NCBI GenBank assembly: GCA_030654395.1 | Contig: JAURXM010000095.1 | Location: 62,001-126,000, forward strand | Length of the DNA: 64,000 nucleotides | Direction: 5' to 3' | Source: Aquabacterium sp. | GTDB taxonomy: Bacteria > Pseudomonadota > Gammaproteobacteria > Burkholderiales > Burkholderiaceae_C | In this document: piece after piece, positions 54,339 through 63,115 of the stretch | Position numbering within the stretch: the first letter of the stretch is position 1 | How the letters are laid out: the number at the start of each line of letters is the position of its first letter | Made by a program: the position numbers and the translations under genes | The notes under the pieces: model-generated | The model's input: the letters and a program-made list of their open reading frames with translations, nothing else | Databases searched by the model: none | What the model was told of the DNA's origin: nothing

Positions 54339-54362
54339 GGAAACCCCTATTCAGGGGGGTGG
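54339..54362 (+). repeat. C/G-run hairpin repeat, copy 2
   Basis: GGAAACCCC, TATTCA, GGGGGGTGG on the plus strand, so inverted relative to copy 1. The shared loop TATTCA and flanks GGA and TGG make accidental similarity unlikely, though homopolymer runs inflate it. Sequence outside the shared core is not alike. Confidence 0.55.
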
Positions 54363-54528
54363 CGTGTTTTCCAATGGATATGCACAGAGTTACCCACAGA
54401 TTGCGGGGATAACTTTGTCTGCAGGCCATCCATTTCATCAACTTTGAATGGCCTAAAGCACTATGCATATAGTCCGTTTGACTCATTGTTGTGATCTGTT
54501 GATTCGATTGAGAATCGCGCATCACGCA

Positions 54529-56133
54529 TCACGCGTTACTCAGTCGCGCCAATCTGGTCAACAGTTCGATCGGTTCATCAGCGACTGTTTTGGCCGCGCC
54601 TAGATAGATCTCGCCTTCATTGCCATCCAGTGTGATCGTGTCGCCTTCGTGCAGTGTCACCCCACCAAGCGTCAGGCTGCGTACGGATTCATCCAATGTC
54701 ATGGCACTGCACCCCACCAAGCAGACCTTGCCCAATTGGCGTGCGACAACGGCAGCGTGTGATGTTCGGGCTCCTCGCTGCGTGAGCAGACCCACGGCGG
54801 ATTCCAGTGCCGCCATATCACTGGTTTCTGCATCGCGTCGCACCAAGATGACGGGGGCTCCTGCCGCGAGCCGAGCATGCGCTCGGGCCTCATCAAATGC
54901 GATTTCACCGATGGACACACCCGTACAAGCCGAGGCCGCATGTCCGATTGGCTTCAAGGGCTGGCCGTCGGCCGACACAACACGTTGACATATGAGTGCC
55001 TCCGGCGTCAATGACGCAGTGCGTGCTCTGGCTGTGTCCGTGCTGATCAAACCTTCATCCAGCATGTCCAGTGCGATGCGTGCAGCGGCCTGCGGAGTGC
55101 GCTTTCCAGTGCGGGTCTGCAGCATGTAGAGGCGCCCGTCCTGCACAGTGAACTCGAAATCCTGCATGTCGCCAAAGTGACGTTCAAGCAATGCTGCGGC
55201 ATTTTGCAAGGCCAGCCATGCGACAGGCAGCGCGTCGGCCATCTCGGCATGCCCATGAGCGCTGCGCCGACCAGACACAACGTCTTCTCCCTGGGCATTG
55301 AACAAGAAATCAACCCACAACTGAGGTTCGCCCGTAGCGGGGTCTCGTGTGAAACCCACGCCTGCGCCAGACTGCCCGCCCGCATTGCCAAAAACCATGG
55401 TTTGCACCGTCACAGCTGTACCCAGATCGTCGGGTAATTCGTTGACGCGACGGTATTCACACGCCTTGGCTGATTGCCACGACTGCAGCACAGCCGAGAT
55501 GGCCTGTGCCAACTGCGTTTGCGGGTCTTGCGGAAAGGGGTGCCCGTTCATCCTTGTGTAGGTGCTCAGGCAAGCGCGAGTGACTGTGCGCAGTTCGGAA
55601 AAATCTAAGTCGCGTTCGTCCCGGCCACCGGTGACTTTGTCCATTTCAGCTTCAAAAATGGCTGGGTTCAGGCCAGCCACAACCTCGCCAAAAGTCATGA
55701 CCAGCCTGCGATAGGCATCCCACACAAGGCGTGGATTGCCAGTTTGTCGAATCATGCCGGACACGGTGGCATCACATAAGCCAACGTTGAGCAATGTCTC
55801 CATCATGCCGGGCATGGACACGGGCGCGCCAGATCGCACAGACAGCAATAGCGGACGACGTGGGTCACCCAGCAACTGCCCGCAGGTGTCTTGCAAGGCT
55901 TTTAAGCCGGGCACCCAAGTTTGAGGATCAGATGCGCTCGCTCGTGTTTGCTCATCCCGGCAATAGTGCGTGCTTAATACAAAAGCGGGTGGCACTGGCA
56001 AATGGATTTGATCCATCCGCAGCAGGTTGTAGGCCTTGAAGCCCATCGTCTTCGCTGTTGCCGTGCCTTGCTGGTTAAGCCTTTGTGCTGCGCTGCCGCA
56101 GCCGACTAGATACAGATCGGATTCGGTGCTCAT
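54529..56133 (-). CDS. Pyruvate phosphate dikinase-like protein lacking the PEP domain
   Basis: 534 residues against about 880 for PPDK. The ATP-grasp part is clearly PPDK: LLLSVRSGAPVSMPGMMET (96-112), GTAVTVQTMVFGN, SGAGVGFTRDPATGE, FNAQGEDVVSG, FEFTVQDGRLYMLQTRTGKRT. The phosphohistidine domain has RTSHAAVVARQLGK with His459 and ends GDTITLDGNEGEIYLG. The chain stops about 20 residues later, so the PEP/pyruvate barrel is absent. It may autophosphorylate on His from ATP but needs another acceptor. The ATG overlaps the stop of the DUF47-like gene (ATGA), so the products are probably made together and interact. Confidence 0.85.
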   Translation of the reverse strand: MSTESDLYLVGCGSAAQRLNQQGTATAKTMGFKAYNLLRMDQIHLPVPPAFVLSTHYCRDEQTRASASDPQTWVPGLKALQDTCGQLLGDPRRPLLLSVRSGAPVSMPGMMETLLNVGLCDATVSGMIRQTGNPRLVWDAYRRLVMTFGEVVAGLNPAIFEAEMDKVTGGRDERDLDFSELRTVTRACLSTYTRMNGHPFPQDPQTQLAQAISAVLQSWQSAKACEYRRVNELPDDLGTAVTVQTMVFGNAGGQSGAGVGFTRDPATGEPQLWVDFLFNAQGEDVVSGRRSAHGHAEMADALPVAWLALQNAAALLERHFGDMQDFEFTVQDGRLYMLQTRTGKRTPQAAARIALDMLDEGLISTDTARARTASLTPEALICQRVVSADGQPLKPIGHAASACTGVSIGEIAFDEARAHARLAAGAPVILVRRDAETSDMAALESAVGLLTQRGARTSHAAVVARQLGKVCLVGCSAMTLDESVRSLTLGGVTLHEGDTITLDGNEGEIYLGAAKTVADEPIELLTRLARLSNA

Positions 56134-58076
56134 GCCATGGCTCCAGCCTTGTCAAAAACCACGTCCCGCAAGGCATAACCAGCTGAAAGCAGGCGATCCG
56201 AAGCCAACTCCAAGGTCATTGCCAGGTCATTGGCCAGCATCAGAGAGGGGGCATCGTCGAGTGTATGCAGGATGGTGCGCCTTGCATGTCGCAGCAACTC
56301 ATCGCACTGGCGCTCAGCTCTCAACACGCTCCAGGTGGCAGCTAAGAATGCGTCGCTGTCTGCAGCGTCGCTTTGACTGCTGAGTGTGCGGGCAATGGTC
56401 AGCGCCTTGATGTGGTCCTGTGTCGCCAGCAATACGGTTTGAGCCAGCTTGGCCAATGCTTGGCGCACATCGCCGTTCCAGCCCTTCTGATGGTGATCGG
56501 CGATCAGGCTCATCATGAAGGCAGCTTCTTCCAGCGCATCTGCGACATCATCCGATAAGGCCAGCAAGCGAGCGATGGGCAGCCATCGTGGTTGCCGTTC
56601 AGCTTCTTGCCGGGCCTGCATCACCAGATGGTCAGCACGGCGCTCCCAGGCCTTGGCCTTTGCCGCCAGATCCTGTGCGCACTCTCGCAGGCCATCATGG
56701 CCATGAGCCAGGGCATCGCTGATCGCTTGCGCCAAGGCTTGGCAATACGCAGCATGGTCATCAAGCAGATCGAATTCTGTCGTTCGTTTTTGCACTTGGC
56801 GCGAAAGCAGGAGACGCGTCTCGTCGGCTACCAACGCCACTGGTTGACCACGTAACAGTGCCTCACTGGCAAGGCGCATCACGTCAAGCAGGAAGTTTTT
56901 TGCTTGTGCTTCGCCGAGCACCTCATCAAGACGATCGCCAATGCGAAATGCGCCGGCTCCAGCTGCCTGCATGGCATCGAAGACCAGATGCTCACCACCG
57001 GCTTTCAACCAGGCCATGTGCCCGACCTCGGCCTGAGCGGCCCCCGTCAATACGGCGATGGCTGCCTCCTTATCCACGAAGGGCAATAGCTTTTTGCGTG
57101 CCCGGTTCCAGTCGATGAGAAACACAATGCTGGCGCCTAGGCCTTCAAGCGTTTTTTCCAGATGGGCTTCGTCCTTGCAGTCAAACCGGGCGGTCCCGAC
57201 ATTGAAGGCTTCGCCCTGATTGAGATCGGCGCAAACGCGAGACTCGGTGTCTGACCACGATGCACCAAGAGGTACCAGCATGCTTTGAAAGAAGGCGAAT
57301 CGGCTTCGGTGCAAGTCGGAATACGTCAAGGAAATACTCAGCTTCTGGACATGCATGACCAGCACATGAGCATCATTGGTGCCGATATCGTTTTGCAGTA
57401 ACAGCTGATCGCCGTCGCGCGTGGCCGCGGTGTCCAGACCCGGGTGGTCCAGTCTCAATGGTGCAGTGCGATTGAGCCCTCGCATGAAGGCGCTGATCAA
57501 GGTGCGGTCTGCATCATCTATTTGCCACACGTGTGCACCGTCAATCACCTCGCTGGCCAGCGAGGCTGCCAGATGATTGATCTGTTTGTGCAGATCCATG
57601 ATCAGCAAGTGCACGCTGTCGTCGGCACCCCGCTTGCCATGTGTCAAGCTGTGCAACTGGGCCTTGTCCAAGTGCTCGCCATGCAGTTCGTCGAGCCAGT
57701 CTTGCCAGTGGTGAACGCGCATGTGAGGTTCCGCGTCCACAGTGCTTGCTTCCAGAACTGGTCTGGCCATGGTGCTCAGATCGTCTGTGATGCTGCTGAT
57801 CAGTCGATCCAACTCAGGTACGACGAGCGTGCCGTCAATGCGACTGGCGCCAGCGGGCAATTCATGTAGCCAAGAGGTGGCACCCAGCCCCGCGGCCTCC
57901 AATTCATGCGTGAGGTTCAAAGCCTCATGATCGGGGTGATCTGCGTGCGCAGCCGCTGCCTGCAAGACCGTAAGGTATAGCTTGAGCCTGTCGTTGGCTG
58001 CCAGCGCCGCTTTTACCCATACAGGCATCAACAGGCCTCTTTGACCAAGTGACGCCAATGCTTGACTCTTGAGCAT
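56130..58076 (-). CDS. Long DUF47/PhoU-like protein
   Basis: 648 residues, about three times the usual DUF47 length. The C-terminal third (about 430-640) has the PhoU/DUF47 helical bundle pattern: AKAWERRADHLVMQARQEAER, LLALSDDVADALEEAAFMMS and DELLRHARRTILHTLDD. The N-terminal 400 residues are soluble, helix-rich and unrecognised, with VLVMHVQKLSISLTYSD and a SIVFLIDWNRARKKLLPF segment. No membrane helices. PhoU-like domains bind metal clusters and act in phosphate control. Middle gene of the operon with a CHAD protein and a truncated dikinase. Confidence 0.75.
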   Translation of the reverse strand: MLKSQALASLGQRGLLMPVWVKAALAANDRLKLYLTVLQAAAAHADHPDHEALNLTHELEAAGLGATSWLHELPAGASRIDGTLVVPELDRLISSITDDLSTMARPVLEASTVDAEPHMRVHHWQDWLDELHGEHLDKAQLHSLTHGKRGADDSVHLLIMDLHKQINHLAASLASEVIDGAHVWQIDDADRTLISAFMRGLNRTAPLRLDHPGLDTAATRDGDQLLLQNDIGTNDAHVLVMHVQKLSISLTYSDLHRSRFAFFQSMLVPLGASWSDTESRVCADLNQGEAFNVGTARFDCKDEAHLEKTLEGLGASIVFLIDWNRARKKLLPFVDKEAAIAVLTGAAQAEVGHMAWLKAGGEHLVFDAMQAAGAGAFRIGDRLDEVLGEAQAKNFLLDVMRLASEALLRGQPVALVADETRLLLSRQVQKRTTEFDLLDDHAAYCQALAQAISDALAHGHDGLRECAQDLAAKAKAWERRADHLVMQARQEAERQPRWLPIARLLALSDDVADALEEAAFMMSLIADHHQKGWNGDVRQALAKLAQTVLLATQDHIKALTIARTLSSQSDAADSDAFLAATWSVLRAERQCDELLRHARRTILHTLDDAPSLMLANDLAMTLELASDRLLSAGYALRDVVFDKAGAMA

Positions 58077-58209
58077 GTGTACCCCCTAAAACGTAGAGTG
58101 AGTCTGGGGTTCACATGTGACAAAACGGTGGCAGGCGGAACAAATCAGCGAGGAGTCTCGATCTGAATTGATCGCGATCAAACTAGCGCTGTGGACTACT
58201 GCAAGATAT

Positions 58210-59697
58210 TCAAGCCCAGAACCTTTCGGCGTCTTTGACCTTCTTGAGGGCTTTGAGGCAAACTTCTGCCGTTCGAATCTGGTTGGAGGAAAGCCAACCC
58301 ATCGCAAACCACCCAGCAGCCTCGACAGGAGGATGGCGTCGCCACATTTCCAGCGCCACAGCATCGTCGTTGTGCGTGCCCAAGGCGCCCTGAGCGGGTC
58401 TCAAAGAGTCAAGGTAGCGCTCAACTTTGCCGGGCTTGAACAAGGGCTTGGCGAACTCACAAAGGTAGCGCAATTTTTTCAATCGCTTGCGGACTTGGTG
58501 CTGCTGATCAACGGGAAGCTTGGTGAAACGGCTACCATCGGCCACAACTTGGCTGTGTAGCCTATCCAGCTTTTTGGCAAGTGCCTTGCGGAACCTGCTG
58601 GCGCCATCCAATTGCTGGTCATCGGGTTGAAAGGTGAACGCCAGCACGCTCAGCAGCGTAGATTGAAAGCCGGTATCGCGAACGGTGAGTCGGGGAGCAT
58701 GCGCCGCCTGAATCGACGGCGGCCATGACGTGATGGGCTGCCCACCTGCGGCGAGCAACCGTGGCTGCAGATTTTTGGCCATGGACTCATGGTCTCGGTA
58801 GACACCAAGCTGGCGAAAAGCACTTGCCAGCATATCCTCCCATGCCTGATCTACCCCGTTGACCAACGGCTGCGCTTCTTTCAGGATCGTGCGCAGGCGA
58901 CGCAGGCCAACGCGCAGCTGATGAATGTGCTCCGAATTCTCACTGCCAGCTGCTACCTGACTGGCATTGGGTAATACTTGCCTCAAACAATTCCTGACCA
59001 TGGCGCGCAGCTTCTGGCCATCGCTCACGCTAGGATCGAAATCGACTTCTTGCGCCTTCACGACCAGTGCATGCGCTTGGTCAGATAGAAGTGCGTTGCC
59101 CCTGGTCGACCGTGACTCGGTGCTCAGCCATAGATGGTGCTCATGAACCAGTTTCTTGGCCAAGGCGAACATGTGCGTGTAGCTCCCATCTGATTTGAGT
59201 TCAATGTTCAACTCACAGACGGGGCGCCTTTCTCCGTGAGCCTCGATGTGTCCGACATCGAAAGCAAGTCCCAGCTTCTCGCCATCTTTGTCAATATCTC
59301 GGGCGCGGCGTGAAACCTTCACCTCAAAGCGCTTGATCAAAGGCTGCCATGCTTTTGAAGACTGAGCGCCGAGCGCTTTCTCAAGCGCTTGCCGTGCGAC
59401 GTCCGTGCTGTGCCTTTCGAGGTCGATGGATGGGTTCCGTCCTTTGGGCGCGCGCACAACGATACTGTCTTCAAGGCAACGCACCGAACTGACATCATCA
59501 GCCTTCAAGGTTTGTACCCATCGTCTGCCTTCACGTTGCAGCCGCAACGACAGGCCCTTGGCTGCCATTCGGCCATCCTGCGTATCAAAGTAACAAGAAA
59601 ATTGGCTCGTGTTGGGTGCGCCAGTCAAGCACAAAGCTTCGAGAACCTCGGCCTTTCGAGCCGCAGGCACGGCAAGTGTCAGTTTCAACCTCATCAT
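58210..59697 (-). CDS. CYTH-CHAD domain protein with degenerate CYTH signature
   Basis: 495 residues from ATG 59697 (ATG 59694 is equally possible). The N-terminal CYTH domain keeps SCYFDTQDGRMAAKGLSLRLQ (in parts), WVQTLKA and VCELNIELKSDG, but the opening E-x-E-x-K signature of triphosphatases is replaced by RLKLTLAV. The C-terminal CHAD domain (about 220-490) has HIHQLRVGLRRLRTILKEA and HQVRKRLKKLRYLCEFAKPLF, the Arg/Lys/His-rich helices that bind polyphosphate. First gene of the operon, 133 bases before the DUF47-like gene. Likely a polyphosphate-binding protein; triphosphatase activity is doubtful. Confidence 0.87.
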   Translation of the reverse strand: MMRLKLTLAVPAARKAEVLEALCLTGAPNTSQFSCYFDTQDGRMAAKGLSLRLQREGRRWVQTLKADDVSSVRCLEDSIVVRAPKGRNPSIDLERHSTDVARQALEKALGAQSSKAWQPLIKRFEVKVSRRARDIDKDGEKLGLAFDVGHIEAHGERRPVCELNIELKSDGSYTHMFALAKKLVHEHHLWLSTESRSTRGNALLSDQAHALVVKAQEVDFDPSVSDGQKLRAMVRNCLRQVLPNASQVAAGSENSEHIHQLRVGLRRLRTILKEAQPLVNGVDQAWEDMLASAFRQLGVYRDHESMAKNLQPRLLAAGGQPITSWPPSIQAAHAPRLTVRDTGFQSTLLSVLAFTFQPDDQQLDGASRFRKALAKKLDRLHSQVVADGSRFTKLPVDQQHQVRKRLKKLRYLCEFAKPLFKPGKVERYLDSLRPAQGALGTHNDDAVALEMWRRHPPVEAAGWFAMGWLSSNQIRTAEVCLKALKKVKDAERFWA

Positions 59698-60084
59698 GTC
59701 TTCATACTGACACAAGGGTGGTCAATGGATGTTGTATCCAATAAAAATCCATCGAGGATTCAGAGAATTCGCGTTCAATTAACACATCCACGGCTGTCAT
59801 CTGTTACTGCTTTTTTGCACCCAGCTAGGTTGACTGTGCTTGAAAGACTCTCGCCAAGTTCAACAAGTGCGCGTGACGCAGTGATGGCCGTCGAGGGATC
59901 AGATGGACTACTGGCCTCGACTGGAAAGCATTGCCAATCAAAGTAAAGCGACCACTAGCAGGATCGGGTGCGCCAAAGTAACCAAAGGGGTCGTCACAGT
60001 TACAGCGTCAAGAGCTTCCCACACTGGCGTTGCGGCCAGGTCATCGTCTTGTCCGTGCCTACCCACTCGCCAAGAGGAACGCAT
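59698..60084. other. Intergenic region between divergent CYTH-CHAD and GDPD genes
   Basis: 387 bases with no convincing gene. It must hold divergent promoters. Adjacent 7-mers CTGTCAT and CTGTTAC (59794-59807) recall half of a Pho box but lack the 11-base period. Immediately before the GDPD start is AGAGGA, a good ribosome-binding site. Confidence 0.5.
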
Positions 60085-61359
60085 ATGAAAACTCGCTTCA
60101 CCAGCTTTTTCACCTCACTGCTGTTTACTGCAGCAGCAGCCTTCACCGTCAGCGCCTGCGCCGGAGAGCGCCGCGAAGGCCGCGCCAATGATGACGACCA
60201 CGGCCATAAAGAAAGCTTCAATGTGCAGGTCGGCCAGCGCCCCTTCTATCTGGTCGAAGGCATGGACCCGAGTCCGCTGAAGACTAAGCTGCAGCAATGC
60301 GAGTCGAGGCCCTTCTATCGCAGCAAATTCTCAGTCAGCCACCGCGGTGCACCGCTTGAATTCCCCGAGCATTCTCGCGAGTCCTACGAAGCCGCCCATC
60401 GCATGGGGGCTGGCATCATCGAATGCGATGTCACCTTCACGAAAGACGGTCAGCTGGTGTGCCGCCACTCTGAGTGCGACCTGCACACGACCACCAACAT
60501 CGTCAACACGCCTTTGAACCAGTCCTGCACCGTGCCCTGGACTGCGGGAGGGCCAGCTCCCAAGTGCTGCGCAAGTGACCTGACGCTCACCGAGTTCAAG
60601 AGCTTGAAGGCAAAGATGGATGCCAGCAACCCGAGCGCCACCACGTCGGCAGGCTTCCTAGGCGGCACCCCCGACTGGCGCACCGACCTGTACACCGGAC
60701 GCCCTGCTGGCAATGTGGTGACGCTCAAAGAGCACATCGCTTTAATGAAGCAATGGGGCGTGTCGCAAACGCCTGAACTCAAGGGCGGAGATGCAGCGCG
60801 CATTCAAGCCATCTTCGGTGGCCAAGTGCAATACGCGCAGAAGATGATCGATACCTACAAGGAAGCTGGCATCGACCCCAAGAAGGTCTACGCACAGTCC
60901 TTCAACATTGATGACGTGCTTTACTGGATCAAGAATGAACCGGCGTTCGGCAAGCACGCCTTGTATCTCGATTCCATCGACCCGTCGATCAACATCCCGC
61001 GCCTCAGCAACGCTCGTCTGGCAGAGCTGAAGGCAGCAGGTGTGCAATACATCTCACCGCCGATGTACGCGCTGCTGGACGTCAACGCTGACAATGAGAT
61101 CGTGCCCTCGCAGTATGCGCGCGACATCAAGGCAGCCGGTTTCAAGATCATCGCCTGGTCCTTTGAACGTGTGGACCTGACCAAGGGGGCAGCAGGCAAG
61201 GGCAGCTACTACATGTTCGACCCTCAGGGCAAGGCCATTAAGAAGGACAGCGACATGCTCAAGGCACTTGACGTATTGGCCCGCCAAGTGGGCGTCGATG
61301 GCATGTTCTCGGATTGGCCTGGCACCGTCACCTACTACGCAAACTGCATGGGCCTGTGA
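60085..61359 (+). CDS. Glycerophosphodiester phosphodiesterase lipoprotein
   Basis: 424 residues from ATG 60085, ten bases after AGAGGA. The signal peptide ends in the lipobox VSAC (Cys25). GDPD motifs: SVSHRGAPLEFPEHSRESYEAA (His86, Arg87 in HRG; in parts), GIIECDVTFTKDGQLVCRHS with the metal Glu/Asp and second His, later TPELKGG and a C-terminal VDGMFSDWPG. Extended Cys-containing insert at about 140-160. It splits glycerophosphodiesters to glycerol 3-phosphate and alcohol in the periplasm, a way to obtain phosphate. Next to the polyphosphate-type operon, which may be meaningful. Confidence 0.88.
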   Translation: MKTRFTSFFTSLLFTAAAAFTVSACAGERREGRANDDDHGHKESFNVQVGQRPFYLVEGMDPSPLKTKLQQCESRPFYRSKFSVSHRGAPLEFPEHSRESYEAAHRMGAGIIECDVTFTKDGQLVCRHSECDLHTTTNIVNTPLNQSCTVPWTAGGPAPKCCASDLTLTEFKSLKAKMDASNPSATTSAGFLGGTPDWRTDLYTGRPAGNVVTLKEHIALMKQWGVSQTPELKGGDAARIQAIFGGQVQYAQKMIDTYKEAGIDPKKVYAQSFNIDDVLYWIKNEPAFGKHALYLDSIDPSINIPRLSNARLAELKAAGVQYISPPMYALLDVNADNEIVPSQYARDIKAAGFKIIAWSFERVDLTKGAAGKGSYYMFDPQGKAIKKDSDMLKALDVLARQVGVDGMFSDWPGTVTYYANCMGL

Positions 61360-61614
61360 ATCTGCGCCACTTAAGCGCTCCAACGCTGTCCTCTTTGGAG
61401 GCAGCGAAGGGGGCAATGATGGCCATGGCCGCTTTGACGCATCGAATGGATGCCCCAAACTCGTGCCATGCTTAACCTTGTGTGGTTGAATTTCCTATCC
61501 GTATCCGGTTTGTCCGATTTCCCCGCATTAAACCGGATCATTGGGCGCCACAACAGTTCGTCAAGGACGATCCCTACAGTCTGAAGCGTCTTCTTCAACT
61601 TGCTTGGGTTCCTC

Positions 61615-62706
61615 ATGTCCATTTCAAAAGTTCTATTCGCTTCGGCTTTGGCCGCGCTGTCTGCGCAGGCTTTTGCTGCCCCCTTTGCCGTCAATGATCT
61701 GGTCGTGTACCGGGTTGGCACTGGCTCAGGTGCCTTGGGTAGTACGTCCACGGCGGTCTTCCTGGATGAGTTCACCAAGACAGGTGCTTTGGTGCAAAGC
61801 ATCGCCCTGCCCACGGTGGCCTCTGGTGTATTGAGCCCTGTCACAGCAAGTGGCTCGGCCACGTCTGAAGGCCAGATCAACCGCAGCGTGGACGGCAAGT
61901 CCCTGGTGTTGACCGGCTATGGCACCACAACGGGTACTGCCTCGGTGGCCGGCTCGACCGCGGCGGCTGTGCCCCGTCAAGTCGTCACTGTGGCTGCTGA
62001 CGGTTCGCTGACCACCAAGGCCGTTGGCACCCTCTTGGGCGGCAACAACGTTCGCACGGCTGCAACTGTTGACGGCACGGGTACCTATGCCGCCGGCGGT
62101 GCTGGTGTGGCTTATGTGAATGGCTCTGGCGTGGCCACTCAACTGAGCACGACCAACACCCGTGACCTGGTCATCGCTGACAACCAGCTGTTCTACAGCA
62201 CAGGCTCCGGCACCACTGGCATTTACTCGCTGGGTACAGGCCTCCCCAATTCAGGATCCTTTACTGGCACCTTGCTCGCTGCCTCTGCCAGCCCCTTCGG
62301 CTTCCTGTTTGCAGACCTGAGCAACAGCGTTACCGGCGTGGACACGCTGTATGTCGCCGATGACAACGCCACCACTGGCGGCATCCGCAAGTTCAGCAAG
62401 TCTGTCGCTGGCGTCTGGTCACTGAACAACACCATCGTTGTCAGTGGTGTGCGTGGTCTGACTGGTGTGGTCAATGGTGGTCAAGTCCAGTTGTTCGCAA
62501 CCAGCGCGACCAACCTGTACGGCCTGACGGACTCGACCGGCTACAACGCCAACTTGTCTGCCGCGGTCACCACATTGGCCACTGCTGCCGCCAACACGGC
62601 CTTCCGCGGTTTGGCCCTGACTCCTGCCGTTCCTGAACCAGCCACTTATGGCTTGGCCTTGGTCAGCCTAGCCCTGTTCGGCGCGATGCGCCGCCTTCGC
62701 GGCTGA
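61615..62706 (+). CDS. PEP-CTERM protein with beta-propeller-like repeats
   Basis: 363 residues from ATG 61615 (a TTG five codons earlier is rejected). Signal peptide MSISKVLFASALAALSAQAFA; long Ser/Thr/Gly/Ala-rich body with repeated short strands (VNGSGVATQLSTTNTRDLVIADNQLFYSTG in parts, TLYVADDNATTGGIRKFS), typical of a surface beta-propeller; and a sorting tail VPEPATYGLALVSLALFG...RRLRG. An exosortase, not in this window, should process it. A strong terminator follows. Function unknown. Confidence 0.87.
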   Translation: MSISKVLFASALAALSAQAFAAPFAVNDLVVYRVGTGSGALGSTSTAVFLDEFTKTGALVQSIALPTVASGVLSPVTASGSATSEGQINRSVDGKSLVLTGYGTTTGTASVAGSTAAAVPRQVVTVAADGSLTTKAVGTLLGGNNVRTAATVDGTGTYAAGGAGVAYVNGSGVATQLSTTNTRDLVIADNQLFYSTGSGTTGIYSLGTGLPNSGSFTGTLLAASASPFGFLFADLSNSVTGVDTLYVADDNATTGGIRKFSKSVAGVWSLNNTIVVSGVRGLTGVVNGGQVQLFATSATNLYGLTDSTGYNANLSAAVTTLATAAANTAFRGLALTPAVPEPATYGLALVSLALFGAMRRLRG

Positions 62707-62725
62707 TCAGCCGGGAGCCCTTCTT

Positions 62726-62763
62726 AAACAACCGCAGGTGTATCGCCTGCGGTTGTTTTTTTT
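62726..62763 (+). terminator. Rho-independent terminator after the PEP-CTERM gene
   Basis: A 13-base perfect stem, AAACAACCGCAGG (62726-62738) with CCTGCGGTTGTTT (62746-62758), around the loop TGTATCG, followed by eight T in total. It lies 20 bases after the stop codon. Confidence 0.93.
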
Positions 62764-63115
62764 GGGCCTTACTGGGTAGACAAGCTCAGGTCCGCCTGCT
62801 CCCGCAATCGGTGTCAACACGACAGGCTGGGACGATGCGGGGCAACCGGCCCCGGACTTTGAGGTCGTCAGCGCGTCAACTGGTGAGCCAACTGGCGACT
62901 AACTGAAACAGCGATTTCTGTGCGCTGCGGGGAGGTGCTGCGTGCGTGACAGACCCAAATCCATCTTGCATCAAAAGGTTTCGCCAGCAAGCCGCTGCGA
63001 GCGCGCAAAGTGCTTCGGTCAAACGTGTTTAGCCGTGTTTCGTAGCCTCAAACCCGTGACATACTTTGCTTCATGCTGTTGAATTTCCTATCCTTTTATT
63101 CATGGGGGCGTCGGC
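62764..63115. other. Intergenic region with a possible gene-end fragment
   Basis: 352 bases. A stopless frame from about 62779 to the TAA at 62900-62902 reads PAPAIGVNTTGWDDAGQPAP, then DFEVVSASTGEPTGD, which has coding-like composition but no start or ribosome site, so it may be a gene remnant. The promoter of the PAS-like gene should lie in the last 100 bases. A 16-base string at 63078-63093 is shared with 61485-61500. Confidence 0.4.

Larger units (their letters stand above)
54001..54528. other. Non-coding decayed region with hairpins
   Basis: 528 bases without a convincing intact gene. It contains a chemoreceptor-tail remnant, an inverted repeat pair rich in G/C runs, two perfect or near-perfect palindromes, and two DnaA-box-like 9-mers near 54378-54398. 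These items are listed separately. The region separates the vapBC remnants from the dikinase operon. Confidence 0.5.

Noticed and set aside
59794-59807. Pho box-like CTGTCAT CTGTTAC before the GDPD and CYTH-CHAD genes
   Set aside because: The two 7-mers are directly adjacent, while PhoB sites repeat every 11 bases, so the spacing is wrong.
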